DNA of 23,575 nucleotides from an uncultured Flavobacterium sp. (GCF_946479975.1 NZ_CAMLIX010000047.1:1-23575), one strand, 5' to 3'; counted from the stretch's first letter, positions 17,001 to 23,471 are shown. Notes: generated from the letters alone by a model not told the origin. Numbers and translations are program-made.

Positions 17001-17456
17001 GCCTGATGTAGAAGCCGCAATGTCAAAGTTGACTTGGTATTTTGTACCCGCTTTTAAAGTAGTATTTGTACAGCTGGCGATAAACTCTTTGTAATCTTGA
17101 GAAAATAAAACTCCGGCAACACCATTTCCATTTCTCGCAGGAAGCGGATAAAGTCCTGCATCTACCATAGAAGCTGGAATAAAATCGCAAGTATTTATAT
17201 AATCTGAAGTGGACGAACTTGGTGAAAACCAGCCTTCTACTTTGTAGAATTGCGCAAACCCGTCGGGGCAGGCATTTTTAAGTTCAAAATCATGATTATT
17301 GATTAAGCTTGTTTCAGTTGAAGCAGTACACTTACAATCGTCATCGTTTAAATCAATTTTTCCATCACCATCATCATCAATACCATTTATACAATTTTCC
17401 TGCCCGTAGCTGAGAAAATGTATTAGGAGGAAAGAAATGAAAAATAGTTTTTTCAT
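14079..17456 (-). CDS. Large secreted repeat protein with type B T9SS sorting domain
   Basis: 1125 residues, probably a cell-surface adhesin or filament-type protein. Order: signal peptide (1-19, ends YGQ); a short DxDxDG calcium-loop-like segment (25-41); a jelly-roll-like domain (about 50-263) of the kind that binds carbohydrate; an Ig-like domain (about 268-350). Then six repeats of about 70-80 residues follow (starting near 354, 436, 513, 586, 660 and 732), each with a Cys, a YSxDxG segment and a second Cys 47-51 residues after the first. Two further domains (803-896 and 897-970) and a seventh repeat-like unit (975-1043) precede the C-terminal sorting domain from FFTPNGDGFND (1047-1057) to the end (LFDRFGK, SWDG, GHFSLKR). 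The repeats resemble SprB-type repeats. The type B domain predicts export by the gliding-associated T9SS. No SprF/PorP-like gene is adjacent. The exact ligand is unknown. Confidence 0.9.
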   Translation of the reverse strand: MKKLFFISFLLIHFLSYGQENCINGIDDDGDGKIDLNDDDCKCTASTETSLINNHDFELKNACPDGFAQFYKVEGWFSPSSSTSDYINTCDFIPASMVDAGLYPLPARNGNGVAGVLFSQDYKEFIASCTNTTLKAGTKYQVNFDIAASTSGRDAFNEVRLGQVCNEGRLNGGSVEITIYGRADCIKTIPPYSYNIPPDWFPMGKVTYLPSKTWGQLTIEFTPPFDMNAVMLGSPKDLPDSYVSEYDYRLCFPYFYFDNVVLNKASNLGLSITATGSLCENNLILNANIDPSVGNGFSYQWYRNGIAIADATFSTLPVSFTAANLGDYQVKITNSSICKISPLYNVVPIIDVPEYTIDQSPCFPGITTLTITTPADEYSFDGGNTYSTNPSKSGLTALVNPIYISIKKNGCYSSLRSVILTYPPLETTTTPPKVTIVQPTCGQNNGSLTVTTPALEYSFDDGATWSTNPVLDNLPPDPHHDYKIRIKSLIGCISSSLYTVMYPFLMPMPDVTKTNASCGKGGTISITPSPLFEYTVDNGVTWSTNPNFTNLKEDSYLVMTKNELGCVSQIRQVFIGTDYIPKPQVSFTNATCGKLGSITVTTVASQYSFDGGMSWCATNTSDDLSSGFYTVMVKDAQNCISLPTTVFIEGYVLNVDLNYTSKNANCYNNGSIQITTTAAEYSIDNGNTWSSDPFFPNLAAGDYFIKVRNMVNCESLEKYVPIRDISTSTPSYNITNASCNSLGSITITTQADFYSFDNGLTWSADNTLSNLSGNLNFTLLVRNGTSCFSKPAGISFNSTVLSNPIVKNQQISICDELNDDIENVDLSSCLDKIISNYSNYTFHYFSSRSDAENLVLSNEIKNYNSFKISDNTIIFIAVVSANNCYSVAEISYTLLRSPTFNLIPDTVILCENETVLIDAGNGFNSYLWSTGAMTSWIEIKQPGNYSVTATSKYGDQLCSSTKSFNVVLSNRATILKITTQDFTENNNVIEVNVSGLGVYEYSLDGISYQADPVFRNLSSGIYTVYIRDKNNCGIITDEVFLLMYPKFFTPNGDGFNDTWNVDFSLFEPEVEVTLFDRFGKLIKKLTYSNSWDGTLNGQNLPADDYWFIVKRKTGKEFKGHFSLKR

Positions 17457-17618
17457 GACAACGGTATTAAGAAATAATTGATTTACAATGGTTTAACGAC
17501 TTTTTAAAAAAATAAAGTAGGTTAAAAAATCAATAATATCTTAAAAAAAATATACCGAAATTATATATATTGAAAATTTAGATAAGGGGGATTATCCTAA
17601 ATAGGGTATAAATGTAAA

Positions 17619-17645
17619 AAATCCTGCTTAACTGAAGCAGGATTT
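17619..17645 (-). terminator. Terminator of the ArsR-SRPBCC operon
   Basis: A perfect 11-bp stem (aaatcctgctt at 17619-17629, aagcaggattt at 17635-17645) with a 5-base loop. On the minus strand it is followed by T residues. It lies 25 bases beyond the SRPBCC stop. Confidence 0.92.
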
Positions 17646-17669
17646 ATACAATTATAATATATTTTTTAA

Positions 17670-18170
17670 TTAAACTTTTGCAGCCAAGATTTTATCCAAG
17701 CCTTCCAATGCGTTTGTAAAGCCTTCTTTAAAGCCCATTTCGATTACTTTTTCCAGTTCTTCCAAACTGCCGCGGGTAATATTAATGTCAACAAAAGTAG
17801 AATCTCCTTCTTCAGAAAATGTAAGATCCCAGTATGAACTTCCAAAATTGGCGTTTGGAACTCCCTCTGCATCACAAAAATTAGCCGAATATTTAAAATT
17901 TGTTTTCGGAGAAATCGAAGTATATTCAAAAATACCCCAGCTTTCTTCACCGCCGGGAGCGATCATGGCATACAATCTTTTACCGCCCTCTTTAAACTCC
18001 ATGAATTTTGTTTTGGAAAGCATTGGCGATGGCGCCCACCACAAATCCAAGATTGAGGCATCTGTCCAAGCAGACCAAACATTTGACAATGACGCTTTAA
18101 ATTCGCGTTTAATATTTACCGTTTTGTTTTCTTTATCTAAAGAAAAATTCATTAAAAGATCAGATTTCAT
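17670..18170 (-). CDS. SRPBCC/AHSA1-family protein
   Basis: 166 residues. The fold is that of the START/Bet v 1-like AHSA1 group: N-terminal REFKASLSNVWSAWTDA with the WWAPSPM segment (about residues 22-49), a central beta sheet (GIFEYTSISPK, YWDLTFSE), and a long C-terminal helix (GFKEGFTNALEGLDKIL). Such proteins have a deep hydrophobic cavity and bind small hydrophobic ligands, but this type has no proven reaction. The start overlaps the end of the ArsR-type regulator gene by 11 bases, an arrangement found widely for this pair, so the regulator very likely controls it. ATG 18170 is used; Met7 is an alternative start. Function unknown. Confidence 0.87.
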   Translation of the reverse strand: MKSDLLMNFSLDKENKTVNIKREFKASLSNVWSAWTDASILDLWWAPSPMLSKTKFMEFKEGGKRLYAMIAPGGEESWGIFEYTSISPKTNFKYSANFCDAEGVPNANFGSSYWDLTFSEEGDSTFVDINITRGSLEELEKVIEMGFKEGFTNALEGLDKILAAKV

Positions 18171-18486
18171 TTTGTTTAGATTTTAAATTCATTAATACTT
18201 GATCCAATTGATCAAAACGCTGTTCCCAGATCTTCTTGAATTGTTCCAGCCATTGATCAACCTCTTTCATTTTATCAATTTTGAGCTGATAATAAATTTC
18301 TCTGCCCAACTTTTTTTCTTCCAATAAATCACATTCATTCAAAATTTTAATGTGTTTAGAAACAGCTTGTCTTGTAGTTTGAAACTTTTCGGCAATGGCA
18401 TTTGGTGTTAATGCAGTCGAAGAAATCAAAACTAAAATTGCCCTGCGGGTCGGATCGGCTATTGCCTGAAAAATATCTCGTTTCAT
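18160..18486 (-). CDS. ArsR-family winged-helix transcriptional regulator
   Basis: 108 residues from ATG 18486. A typical ArsR fold: DPTRRAIL in helix 1-2 (11-18), a helix-turn-helix at about 29-48 (NAIAEKFQTTRQAVSKHIKIL) and a beta wing (EEKKLGREIYYQLK). No metal-binding CxC or DxH pairs are seen at the usual helix 3 or 5 positions, so it is likely one of the non-metal ArsR proteins coupled to an SRPBCC partner. The frame extends 12 codons upstream to another ATG (18522), but that start lies inside the -7 box region of the promoter, so it cannot be used from this transcript; ATG 18486 gives the usual MKRDIFQAIADP start. It overlaps the downstream gene by 11 bases and probably represses its own operon. 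Confidence 0.9.
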   Translation of the reverse strand: MKRDIFQAIADPTRRAILVLISSTALTPNAIAEKFQTTRQAVSKHIKILNECDLLEEKKLGREIYYQLKIDKMKEVDQWLEQFKKIWEQRFDQLDQVLMNLKSKQNEI

Positions 18487-18503
18487 AACTTTGAATGTAA
18501 ATT

Positions 18504-18548
18504 CGCAACTAATTAATTGCAAATATACGCAACTTTTTGGTTGCGCAA
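18504..18548 (-). promoter_or_regulatory. Promoter with two overlapping operator palindromes
   Basis: On the minus strand TTG (18548-18546), an 18-base spacer and TATATTTG (18527-18520) match the flavobacterial promoter consensus exactly. The spacer is itself the palindrome cgcaac-N6-gttgcg (18528-18545). A second near-perfect 16-bp palindrome (18505-18520, one mismatched pair) sits just downstream and touches the -7 box. CGCAACT is repeated 24 bases apart (18504-18510 and 18528-18534). The start codon of the regulator follows 33 bases after the -7 box. The layout strongly suggests autorepression. Confidence 0.82.
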
Positions 18549-18587
18549 TGAAAAAAATCAGTTTTTTTATTTGATGAGATTTTAAAC

Positions 18588-18621
18588 AAAAACAGACGCA
18601 ATTTTCATGCGCCTGTTTTTT
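18588..18621 (-). terminator. Hairpin terminator beyond the lipoprotein operon
   Basis: A stem of 12 pairs with one mismatch (18588-18600 against 18608-18620) and a 7-base loop, A-rich on one side and T-rich on the other, so it can stop transcription in both directions. It is about 200 bases beyond the end of the lipoprotein gene at 18824 and probably ends that unit. Confidence 0.7.
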
Positions 18622-18683
18622 GTGTTATAATTATAATCTAAATATATCTGATACCGTTGAATTTTAAGGAGCAGAAAACCTTT

Positions 18684-18835
18684 TTTTTCATAAGAACTTT
18701 CAGTCCCGCTTTCGCCTTTATCTCTCCATTTCATTACGAGGATATCGGCTCTATCGGGGCTAAGTAAGAACTTATATTTTTCATAAGAACTAGTTTGTCA
18801 TTTCGATAGTTAAAAGAAATCTCTTATTCCTCCCA
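18684..18835. repeat. Direct repeat and decayed dispersed-repeat sequence
   Basis: A 15-base word, tttttcataagaact, occurs exactly at 18684-18698 and again at 18777-18791, 93 bases apart. Between and after are segments such as ctatcggggcta (about 18751-18762) and tcatttcgat...gaaatctc (18799-18824), which look like pieces of intergenic repeats common in Flavobacterium. No gene is visible in 18622-18823. Confidence 0.6.
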
Positions 18836-19522
18836 AGTTTCCATCAAATTATCTTTCCATAATTTTTCGGCAAATTCTTTAAAGACTTTTGGACCATTTT
18901 TAAAGTTTGGATCCAGTTGATATGTACCTCCAATAAATTGCTGTTTACCATTATCGTCAATTCCAACAGCCACTTTGCTTTCGCCTCGAGCGGCATATTT
19001 CTGATTGGATTCATACATAATAATTTTCATCTCAGACGGACTTACATCTCCGTGGCAGATTGTTTTATACATCATCCAGACTTCTGCAAGTCCGTTGTGG
19101 TCTAAATCGGTAACCTGAAAAGTATTTTTCACAAACGAAGCCACAATATCAACAGGACAATCAGAAATATAATCGTAAACTCTCCAAGTTTGTCTGGCTT
19201 TATTTTCATAAACAACATAATGATAGGCAAATAATTCAGCATCAGAACTATTTTCAGAATCATGGTCAAATTTTTTATTAAAATGATAACCTGTTTCTGT
19301 TGTAAAAGCAATGTTTTCACCCAATTTGTCGTTCCATCGAACGGCACTTTTTACATGGCCTTCATATTTTATTTGTTTAGGAAATTGAGTCGAATCGATT
19401 TTTTCAACCGTTAAAGTAAAAGGTTCTTCAGTAGAATCTCCAGTTGTATTTTCTCCTTTTTTATCAGATTTACAACTTGAAAAAAGAATAATAAATAGGA
19501 ATAGAAAAGTAAAATTTTTCAT
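18824..19522 (-). CDS. Lipoprotein of unknown function (possibly M949_RS01915 family)
   Basis: 232 residues. Lipoprotein signal with SSC and Cys17, then a charged linker (CKSDKKGE) and a globular domain from about residue 35. The core carries DLDHNGLAEVWMMYKTICHGDVSP (about 138-161), which has a calcium-loop-like DxDxNG, and MKIIMYESNQKYAARGE. This resembles a flavobacterial family that databases name after a Riemerella gene linked to surface polysaccharide; I make that link from memory and with low confidence. It is the last of three lipoprotein genes in a row (50 bases after the previous one), likely co-transcribed. No enzyme motif is seen. Confidence 0.8.
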   Translation of the reverse strand: MKNFTFLFLFIILFSSCKSDKKGENTTGDSTEEPFTLTVEKIDSTQFPKQIKYEGHVKSAVRWNDKLGENIAFTTETGYHFNKKFDHDSENSSDAELFAYHYVVYENKARQTWRVYDYISDCPVDIVASFVKNTFQVTDLDHNGLAEVWMMYKTICHGDVSPSEMKIIMYESNQKYAARGESKVAVGIDDNGKQQFIGGTYQLDPNFKNGPKVFKEFAEKLWKDNLMETWEE

Positions 19523-19572
19523 GAAATAGATTTAAAAATTTAAAAAAATAGTCAAAAAATAGAAGCTTGATA

Positions 19573-20061
19573 TTAATCGAATTGCATGCCGCTTTCTTCC
19601 TCTAATAATTTTCTTTCATCCTCGCTCATTCTGTCTCGCAAAACGCGCAAAGTATAACCGCCATATACTTTTCCGTTTATCAGATACATCCAGTCACTAA
19701 TTTGAGAAGTTTCAACATCTATTTTATCTCCAGATTTATATTCTGTAACATATTCTGGTTTATTGTTAAGAATTCCCGAGTATTTTCCGTCTTTATAAAC
19801 AATACTTCCAATCCACATATGCTCGATGCCTTTTGCGTTCGAAAACTTAACTTTTAAAGCATGACTGTCCGCATTTGGATCTAATAATGCTTTGTTGAAA
19901 TCGTCTAAGGTTTCATTTGCTTTCAAAATTGCAGAATTCATCTCTTCATCTTCACCCTTTACACTATAAATGGCTGGTTCGCCTTCTCTTTCAATTTTAT
20001 TAGAATCTTTACAGCCTATTAAGCAAAACAGGCTTATGAGAATTAAAAATTTTATTTTCAT
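19573..20061 (-). CDS. DUF2314-domain lipoprotein (YegJ-like)
   Basis: 162 residues. Signal peptide ending LIGC with Cys17, so a lipoprotein. From about residue 37 it shows DEEMNSAILKANETLDDF, followed by VKFSNAKGIEHMWIGSI and a SDWMYLINGKVYGGYTLRVL block near the end. These are the features of DUF2314, a small domain found in secreted and cytoplasmic proteins of unknown function such as E. coli YegJ. The gap to the upstream lipoprotein gene is 71 bases, to the downstream one 50, all on the same strand. The role is unknown. Confidence 0.85.
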   Translation of the reverse strand: MKIKFLILISLFCLIGCKDSNKIEREGEPAIYSVKGEDEEMNSAILKANETLDDFNKALLDPNADSHALKVKFSNAKGIEHMWIGSIVYKDGKYSGILNNKPEYVTEYKSGDKIDVETSQISDWMYLINGKVYGGYTLRVLRDRMSEDERKLLEEESGMQFD

Positions 20062-20132
20062 ATGATAGATTGGTTTGATTTTAGTTTGTTTTTTCTAAGA
20101 TAAACGATGTTACTTTTAAAAGTACAATCTAT

Positions 20133-20699
20133 TTATTCCTGCTGAATCCATTGATATTTACCATTTTTCAGATAAATAACACCGCCGCCACAGCTTTCGT
20201 CGGCATGAATAAAAATTCCATCGTTTAGAAGTTTTATTTTGTCTTCTTCTTTTACGTCTTCTTCGCCAATAATATCACCTGCATCATTTACATTATTAAA
20301 GTAAACCTCATTTTTTGGAGCTTTTTCAAAAATACCAACCCAGTCAATTTCGTCAAAACCTTGTTGTAGAATATCATTTCCAAAACCAAGATAATCAACT
20401 TTTTTACCATTTCCGTATGTGATTTTTAAACCGCTTTTGTCGTTTTTGGTACTTCTAAAAAATTCGACAGTTTCGTTTAATTTATCTCCGTCAAGATCGC
20501 ATAAAATTTTGTTGGTTTTATGTTTTGTAGAAAGTACAATGGTATCAGATTGTGGCGTTACGATTTCTTTTGCAGTGATCTGTGTGGTATCTTTTGCAGG
20601 AATTTGTGAAGTTTCTGTTTTTGTTTCTTTTTTACAAGAAATTGCGATAAAAGCTAACAGAATTAAAGTTCTAATTTTCATTTTAGGCATTTTAGGCAT
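20133..20699 (-). CDS. Lipoprotein of unknown function, start ambiguous
   Basis: 188 residues from the first ATG; three in-frame ATGs (20699, 20690, 20681) are produced by a 9-base tandem repeat. The last gives the most typical lipoprotein signal, MKIRTLILLAFIAISC with Cys16, and is probably the real one (182 residues). A Lys/Thr/Glu-rich linker of about 35 residues follows. The domain has DLDGDKLNETVEFF, a short DxDG repeat-like segment seen in calcium-binding and FG-GAP proteins, and ends with ADESCGGGVIYLKNGKYQWIQQE. I do not recognise a named family. It is first of the three lipoprotein genes. Confidence 0.8.
   Translation of the reverse strand: MPKMPKMKIRTLILLAFIAISCKKETKTETSQIPAKDTTQITAKEIVTPQSDTIVLSTKHKTNKILCDLDGDKLNETVEFFRSTKNDKSGLKITYGNGKKVDYLGFGNDILQQGFDEIDWVGIFEKAPKNEVYFNNVNDAGDIIGEEDVKEEDKIKLLNDGIFIHADESCGGGVIYLKNGKYQWIQQE
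20679..20699 (-). repeat. 9-base tandem repeat at the lipoprotein start
   Basis: cattttagg is present twice in a row (20679-20696) followed by cat. Read on the minus strand it encodes MPKMPKM, placing three start codons 9 bases apart. Confidence 0.85.
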
Positions 20700-20750
20700 G
20701 GATAAAATTTGAAATGCTAATATAAAAAATTTGTGTGATTTTTATTGTAG

Positions 20751-20775
20751 AGACGCACAGCAGTGCGTCTTTTTG
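20751..20775. repeat. REP-like palindromic hairpin
   Basis: agacgcac (20751-20758) and gtgcgtct (20763-20770) form a perfect 8-bp stem with a 4-base loop, followed by T residues on the plus strand. GC-rich hairpins of this gacgcac/gtgcgtc form are known as dispersed intergenic repeats. It sits between the DUF1624 and lipoprotein genes and may act as a 3' processing site or terminator. Confidence 0.7.
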
Positions 20776-20828
20776 TAGATTTTAGGAAATTTTAAATATA
20801 TTTCAGCCACCAATGTTGATTTTCAGCT

Positions 20829-21953
20829 TTATATCTTCCAAACCATTTTGGAAGGCTTATAAAGAAACGCTACCACCGAAATCCAAATTAAATAAATGGT
20901 CCAAAGATGTAAACCACTTTCTAAGCCTTTTGGTCTGCCAAAAGTTCCTGTTGCAAATTCGAATTGTGACCAAGTAAAACCTTGTGCAAAAAGCATTAAA
21001 AGGGTTAGAATATGGATGACATAAAAATGAACGACAAAATAAAACAAAGGAACTTTTCCGTAAACCAACGTCACCTTTTTTATGCCGTTTGAAAATTGCT
21101 CTGCAAACGCCAGCAGTATAAACATAATGCCTAAAGTTGCGACACAAAATAGGAGCGAAGGCGGATATTTGGTCACATTCATAAAAGACAAAAATGTATA
21201 AACAGCATCTTTTTGAAAAGTCCACAAAACAGGATCACCGTAAATATTAAGGAATCTAATGATGACAAATAAAACCAAAGAGCTCAAACCAATTTTTAGA
21301 AATAGTTTTTTTCTTTTTTCATTTTCTAATGCGAAGAATTTACCTGTTGCAAAACCAACTAACATAATGCCCAGCCAAGGAATTGGCGGATAACCCATTA
21401 TAAAAGCTCTTCCCCAAAACGGAATTACATTTGGACTAAAAAATGGCGCTAAAACGGCTTTTAAAATAGAATTTTCAGCAAACGGAATAAGCGGTAAAAG
21501 GTTATGACAGAAAATAATTAGCAATCCAATAATTCCCAATGTTTTGGAACTGATTTTTAAGAGTAACCCTAAAATGATGAACCCGAAACCTATTGCGGCT
21601 ATAACTTCAAACAAAAGTGTATGAAAACCGATATCGAAGAACAATCCAAAATTGACAATTGTAAATTCTACGAAGATTAACCAAAAACCTCTTTTTATCA
21701 ACAGCGCTCTTTTTTCGGCAAAATTGTTATTGTTTTGAAGTGAAAGATAAACAGAAGTTCCTGCCAGAAAAACAAAAATCGGTGCGCACAAATGCGTAAT
21801 CCAACGGGTAAAAAACAATAGTGGAGAAGTAGTTGCCAAATCGGTCGGGCTTTGAGTAATCGAGTCAATGTGCATTAAATCGCGAACATGATCGAGCGCC
21901 ATAATAATCATTACAATTCCGCGGACAATGTCGATTGATGGCTGTCGTTTCAT
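20829..21953 (-). CDS. DUF1624 / heparan-alpha-glucosaminide N-acetyltransferase-like membrane protein
   Basis: 374 residues with about ten membrane helices. The N-terminus RQPSIDIVRGIVMIIMALDHVRD (3-25) with the DH pair at 21-22 is the hallmark of this acyltransferase group, in which a conserved histidine is thought to carry an acetyl group across the membrane. TRWITHLCAPIFVFLAGTS (about 50-68) and a GYPPIPWLGIM segment near 188 also fit. The eukaryotic relative acetylates terminal glucosamine of heparan sulfate; bacterial members probably modify envelope sugars, with unknown substrate. The gene is separate from the lipoprotein genes (129-base gap with a hairpin), so a functional link is not established. 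Confidence 0.88.
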   Translation of the reverse strand: MKRQPSIDIVRGIVMIIMALDHVRDLMHIDSITQSPTDLATTSPLLFFTRWITHLCAPIFVFLAGTSVYLSLQNNNNFAEKRALLIKRGFWLIFVEFTIVNFGLFFDIGFHTLLFEVIAAIGFGFIILGLLLKISSKTLGIIGLLIIFCHNLLPLIPFAENSILKAVLAPFFSPNVIPFWGRAFIMGYPPIPWLGIMLVGFATGKFFALENEKRKKLFLKIGLSSLVLFVIIRFLNIYGDPVLWTFQKDAVYTFLSFMNVTKYPPSLLFCVATLGIMFILLAFAEQFSNGIKKVTLVYGKVPLFYFVVHFYVIHILTLLMLFAQGFTWSQFEFATGTFGRPKGLESGLHLWTIYLIWISVVAFLYKPSKMVWKI

Positions 21954-22103
21954 GAGTTTGATTTTTAAATACTTAAGAGTAAATCTAAGGAATTATTTTT
22001 TAAGTAATTACAATCATTTATTTGTTTTAGAATGATGCTATTTTATATAGTAAAAATTAATTTTATCCAGTTTAAGATGGGGGTTAATTTCGGGTAAAAA
22101 GAA

Positions 22104-22145
22104 AAAGGCTTTAGCCAAAATTTATTTATTTGGCTAAAGCCCTTT
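22104..22145 (-). terminator. Long-stem terminator of the DUF5071 unit
   Basis: A perfect 13-bp stem (22107-22119 with 22129-22141) with a 9-base loop extends by three more pairs past a one-base bulge. On the minus strand it ends in a T tract. It lies about 60 bases beyond the stop of the DUF5071 gene. The ggctttagcc/ggctaaagcc core is also a repeat type I associate with flavobacterial spacers. Confidence 0.85.
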
Positions 22146-22203
22146 GAGACTTATTTAAAAACCTCCAGATAAATGTGGAGGCAATTGAAAAATAGTATTA
22201 ATT

Positions 22204-22581
22204 CTAAATTGTTTTATTCAGGATATCTGTAGCAATTTCAGGAAGATCATTTTCTATTTCTTCTTTAGTCGGATTTTTTGCAATTCTTTTAATTTCATTT
22301 AGAACTAAATCGTTTTGTATTGTTTTTCCAAAAGAAATTAAAATCCAGTATTTCCATATTCCGTCATTAGTTTTCAAGATGGTTACTAATTCTGGAGCAA
22401 TTTGCTCTTTAAATGGAAGTAAAAAATCAGCAATTGGTTTGCTGATTGGCCAGTTCATATCCTGCATCCATTCTAATAAATCTGGAATTATCGGTTTGAT
22501 TTCTTCAAAACTGTACTTCTTAAGTAATTCAACGGTTTCGAAATCGAATTTATCTTTTGGAATTAAGTTTTCGATATTCAT
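22204..22581 (-). CDS. DUF5071-domain protein
   Basis: 125 residues from ATG 22581 (MNIENLIPKDKFD). LIPKDKFD at the start, PIIPDLLEWMQDMNWPISKPIADFLLPF in the middle and WKYWILISFG near residue 88 are the features of DUF5071, a small alpha-helical HEAT-like domain of unknown function. There is no signal peptide, so cytoplasmic. The frame is open 19 codons further up to ATG 22638, but that would run 40 bases into the upstream membrane protein gene; the shorter start leaves a 17-base gap. Probably co-transcribed with that gene. Confidence 0.85.
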   Translation of the reverse strand: MNIENLIPKDKFDFETVELLKKYSFEEIKPIIPDLLEWMQDMNWPISKPIADFLLPFKEQIAPELVTILKTNDGIWKYWILISFGKTIQNDLVLNEIKRIAKNPTKEEIENDLPEIATDILNKTI

Positions 22582-22598
22582 AAAATTCGATATACTGC

Positions 22599-22961
22599 TT
22601 ATTGTTTTCTTATTTTGATCTGATACACAATTTCCCAAAAAATAATAGAAAAAAGAGCATTCGCAAAAATCGCAGTTTTAACCTGATACGGATCATAATC
22701 AATAAAGAAATGCAGATTTGTAAACTGTAAAGCCAGGAACAAAGACAAAGCCGCGATTCCAACAGCAAAAATTATATTTAAATAAATGTTCCATTTTAAA
22801 CCTAAAAACGCATAAATAAGATTAAAAATAGCGAAGCCACAACCTAAAGTAATATAAGGATCTGTCTTTAGCATTTGTCCTACTGAAAGGAAAAATGAAG
22901 TTGCAGTTAAATATAAAAAGAAAAGTATGGAATAAATTAGGATACGGATTTGTGGTTTCAT
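22599..22961 (-). CDS. Small membrane protein, four helices, unknown function
   Basis: 120 residues, with four predicted membrane helices (about 7-29, 36-54, 58-80 and 94-112), short loops and a basic C-terminus (YQIKIRKQ). The acidic segment FIDYDPYQ lies between helices 3 and 4. I do not recognise a family. It precedes the DUF5071 gene by 17 bases on the same strand, so the pair is probably one transcription unit. Confidence 0.75.
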   Translation of the reverse strand: MKPQIRILIYSILFFLYLTATSFFLSVGQMLKTDPYITLGCGFAIFNLIYAFLGLKWNIYLNIIFAVGIAALSLFLALQFTNLHFFIDYDPYQVKTAIFANALFSIIFWEIVYQIKIRKQ

Positions 22962-23018
22962 TTTCTAAAATTTTTTATCGAGCAAAATTACTGATTTAAA
23001 ATGAAGCTGTGATTAGTA

Positions 23019-23471
23019 TTACTCTAAAAGTGCTTCTACTTTAGTTTCTGATTTTTCCTTCAGCGGACTATCTGACTGCAAACTCCAAATAATCAGGAAT
23101 TTTCCCTTTGCCAAATATTCTTCTGGATGTTCAGCGGTTGGTTCGCCTGCTTTTCCCCAAAGTAGACCTTGCAGAAATCGGTCTCCTTTAAAAACATGAT
23201 CAAATTCAAAATACATAATAGAACCGCGATCTGCTTTACTTTTAAAACTCTGAATGGCTTTGCTTTTTACTGTACCAACAATATTGCTGTAGGTTTCAAT
23301 GTCATTGTAAAAATTGCAAGCTTGTGGCGTAATGCAAATATTTCCGTCGCTTACCATATAACCGCCTTTCGGAATTTCTTTTGGTTTTAGTTTTAAATCA
23401 GCTAGGGTTTGGCTGAATAAATTGGTTGTGAGTAGCAGGAGTAGGGTTGATAAGGGGATTGTTAATTTCAT
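23019..23471 (-). CDS. Small secreted protein of unknown function
   Basis: 150 residues with a signal peptide (MKLTIPLSTLLLLLTTNLFSQ, cut near 21) and no lipobox, so probably periplasmic or exported. The mature part has two cysteines (in NICITPQACNFY, about 44-55) that could form a disulfide, then a beta-rich stretch (GSIMYFEFDHVFKG, KFLIIWSLQ). I do not recognise a family. It lies 57 bases upstream of the membrane protein gene, so it could head the same transcription unit. The remaining 104 bases to the window end hold nothing I can call. Confidence 0.75.
   Translation of the reverse strand: MKLTIPLSTLLLLLTTNLFSQTLADLKLKPKEIPKGGYMVSDGNICITPQACNFYNDIETYSNIVGTVKSKAIQSFKSKADRGSIMYFEFDHVFKGDRFLQGLLWGKAGEPTAEHPEEYLAKGKFLIIWSLQSDSPLKEKSETKVEALLE

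Noticed and set aside
17785..18186. 133-codon plus-strand frame across the SRPBCC gene
   Set aside because: Long but antisense to a clear SRPBCC domain in a well-defined operon; no start context or family resemblance.
18487..18522. Upstream ATG extending the ArsR regulator by 12 residues
   Set aside because: That ATG overlaps the -7 promoter box, so it would precede the expected transcription start; the conserved N-terminus begins at ATG 18486.
20829..21953. O-antigen acetylase (acyltransferase 3) as an alternative for the membrane protein
   Set aside because: The N-terminal RQPSIDIVRG...ALDHVRD pattern and overall helix layout fit the DUF1624/HGSNAT group better than the acyltransferase 3 family, though both are membrane acyltransferases.
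22582..22638. Upstream ATG extending the DUF5071 protein by 19 residues
   Set aside because: The extension overlaps the upstream membrane protein gene by 40 bases and does not match the family N-terminus, which begins at MNIENLIPKDKFD.
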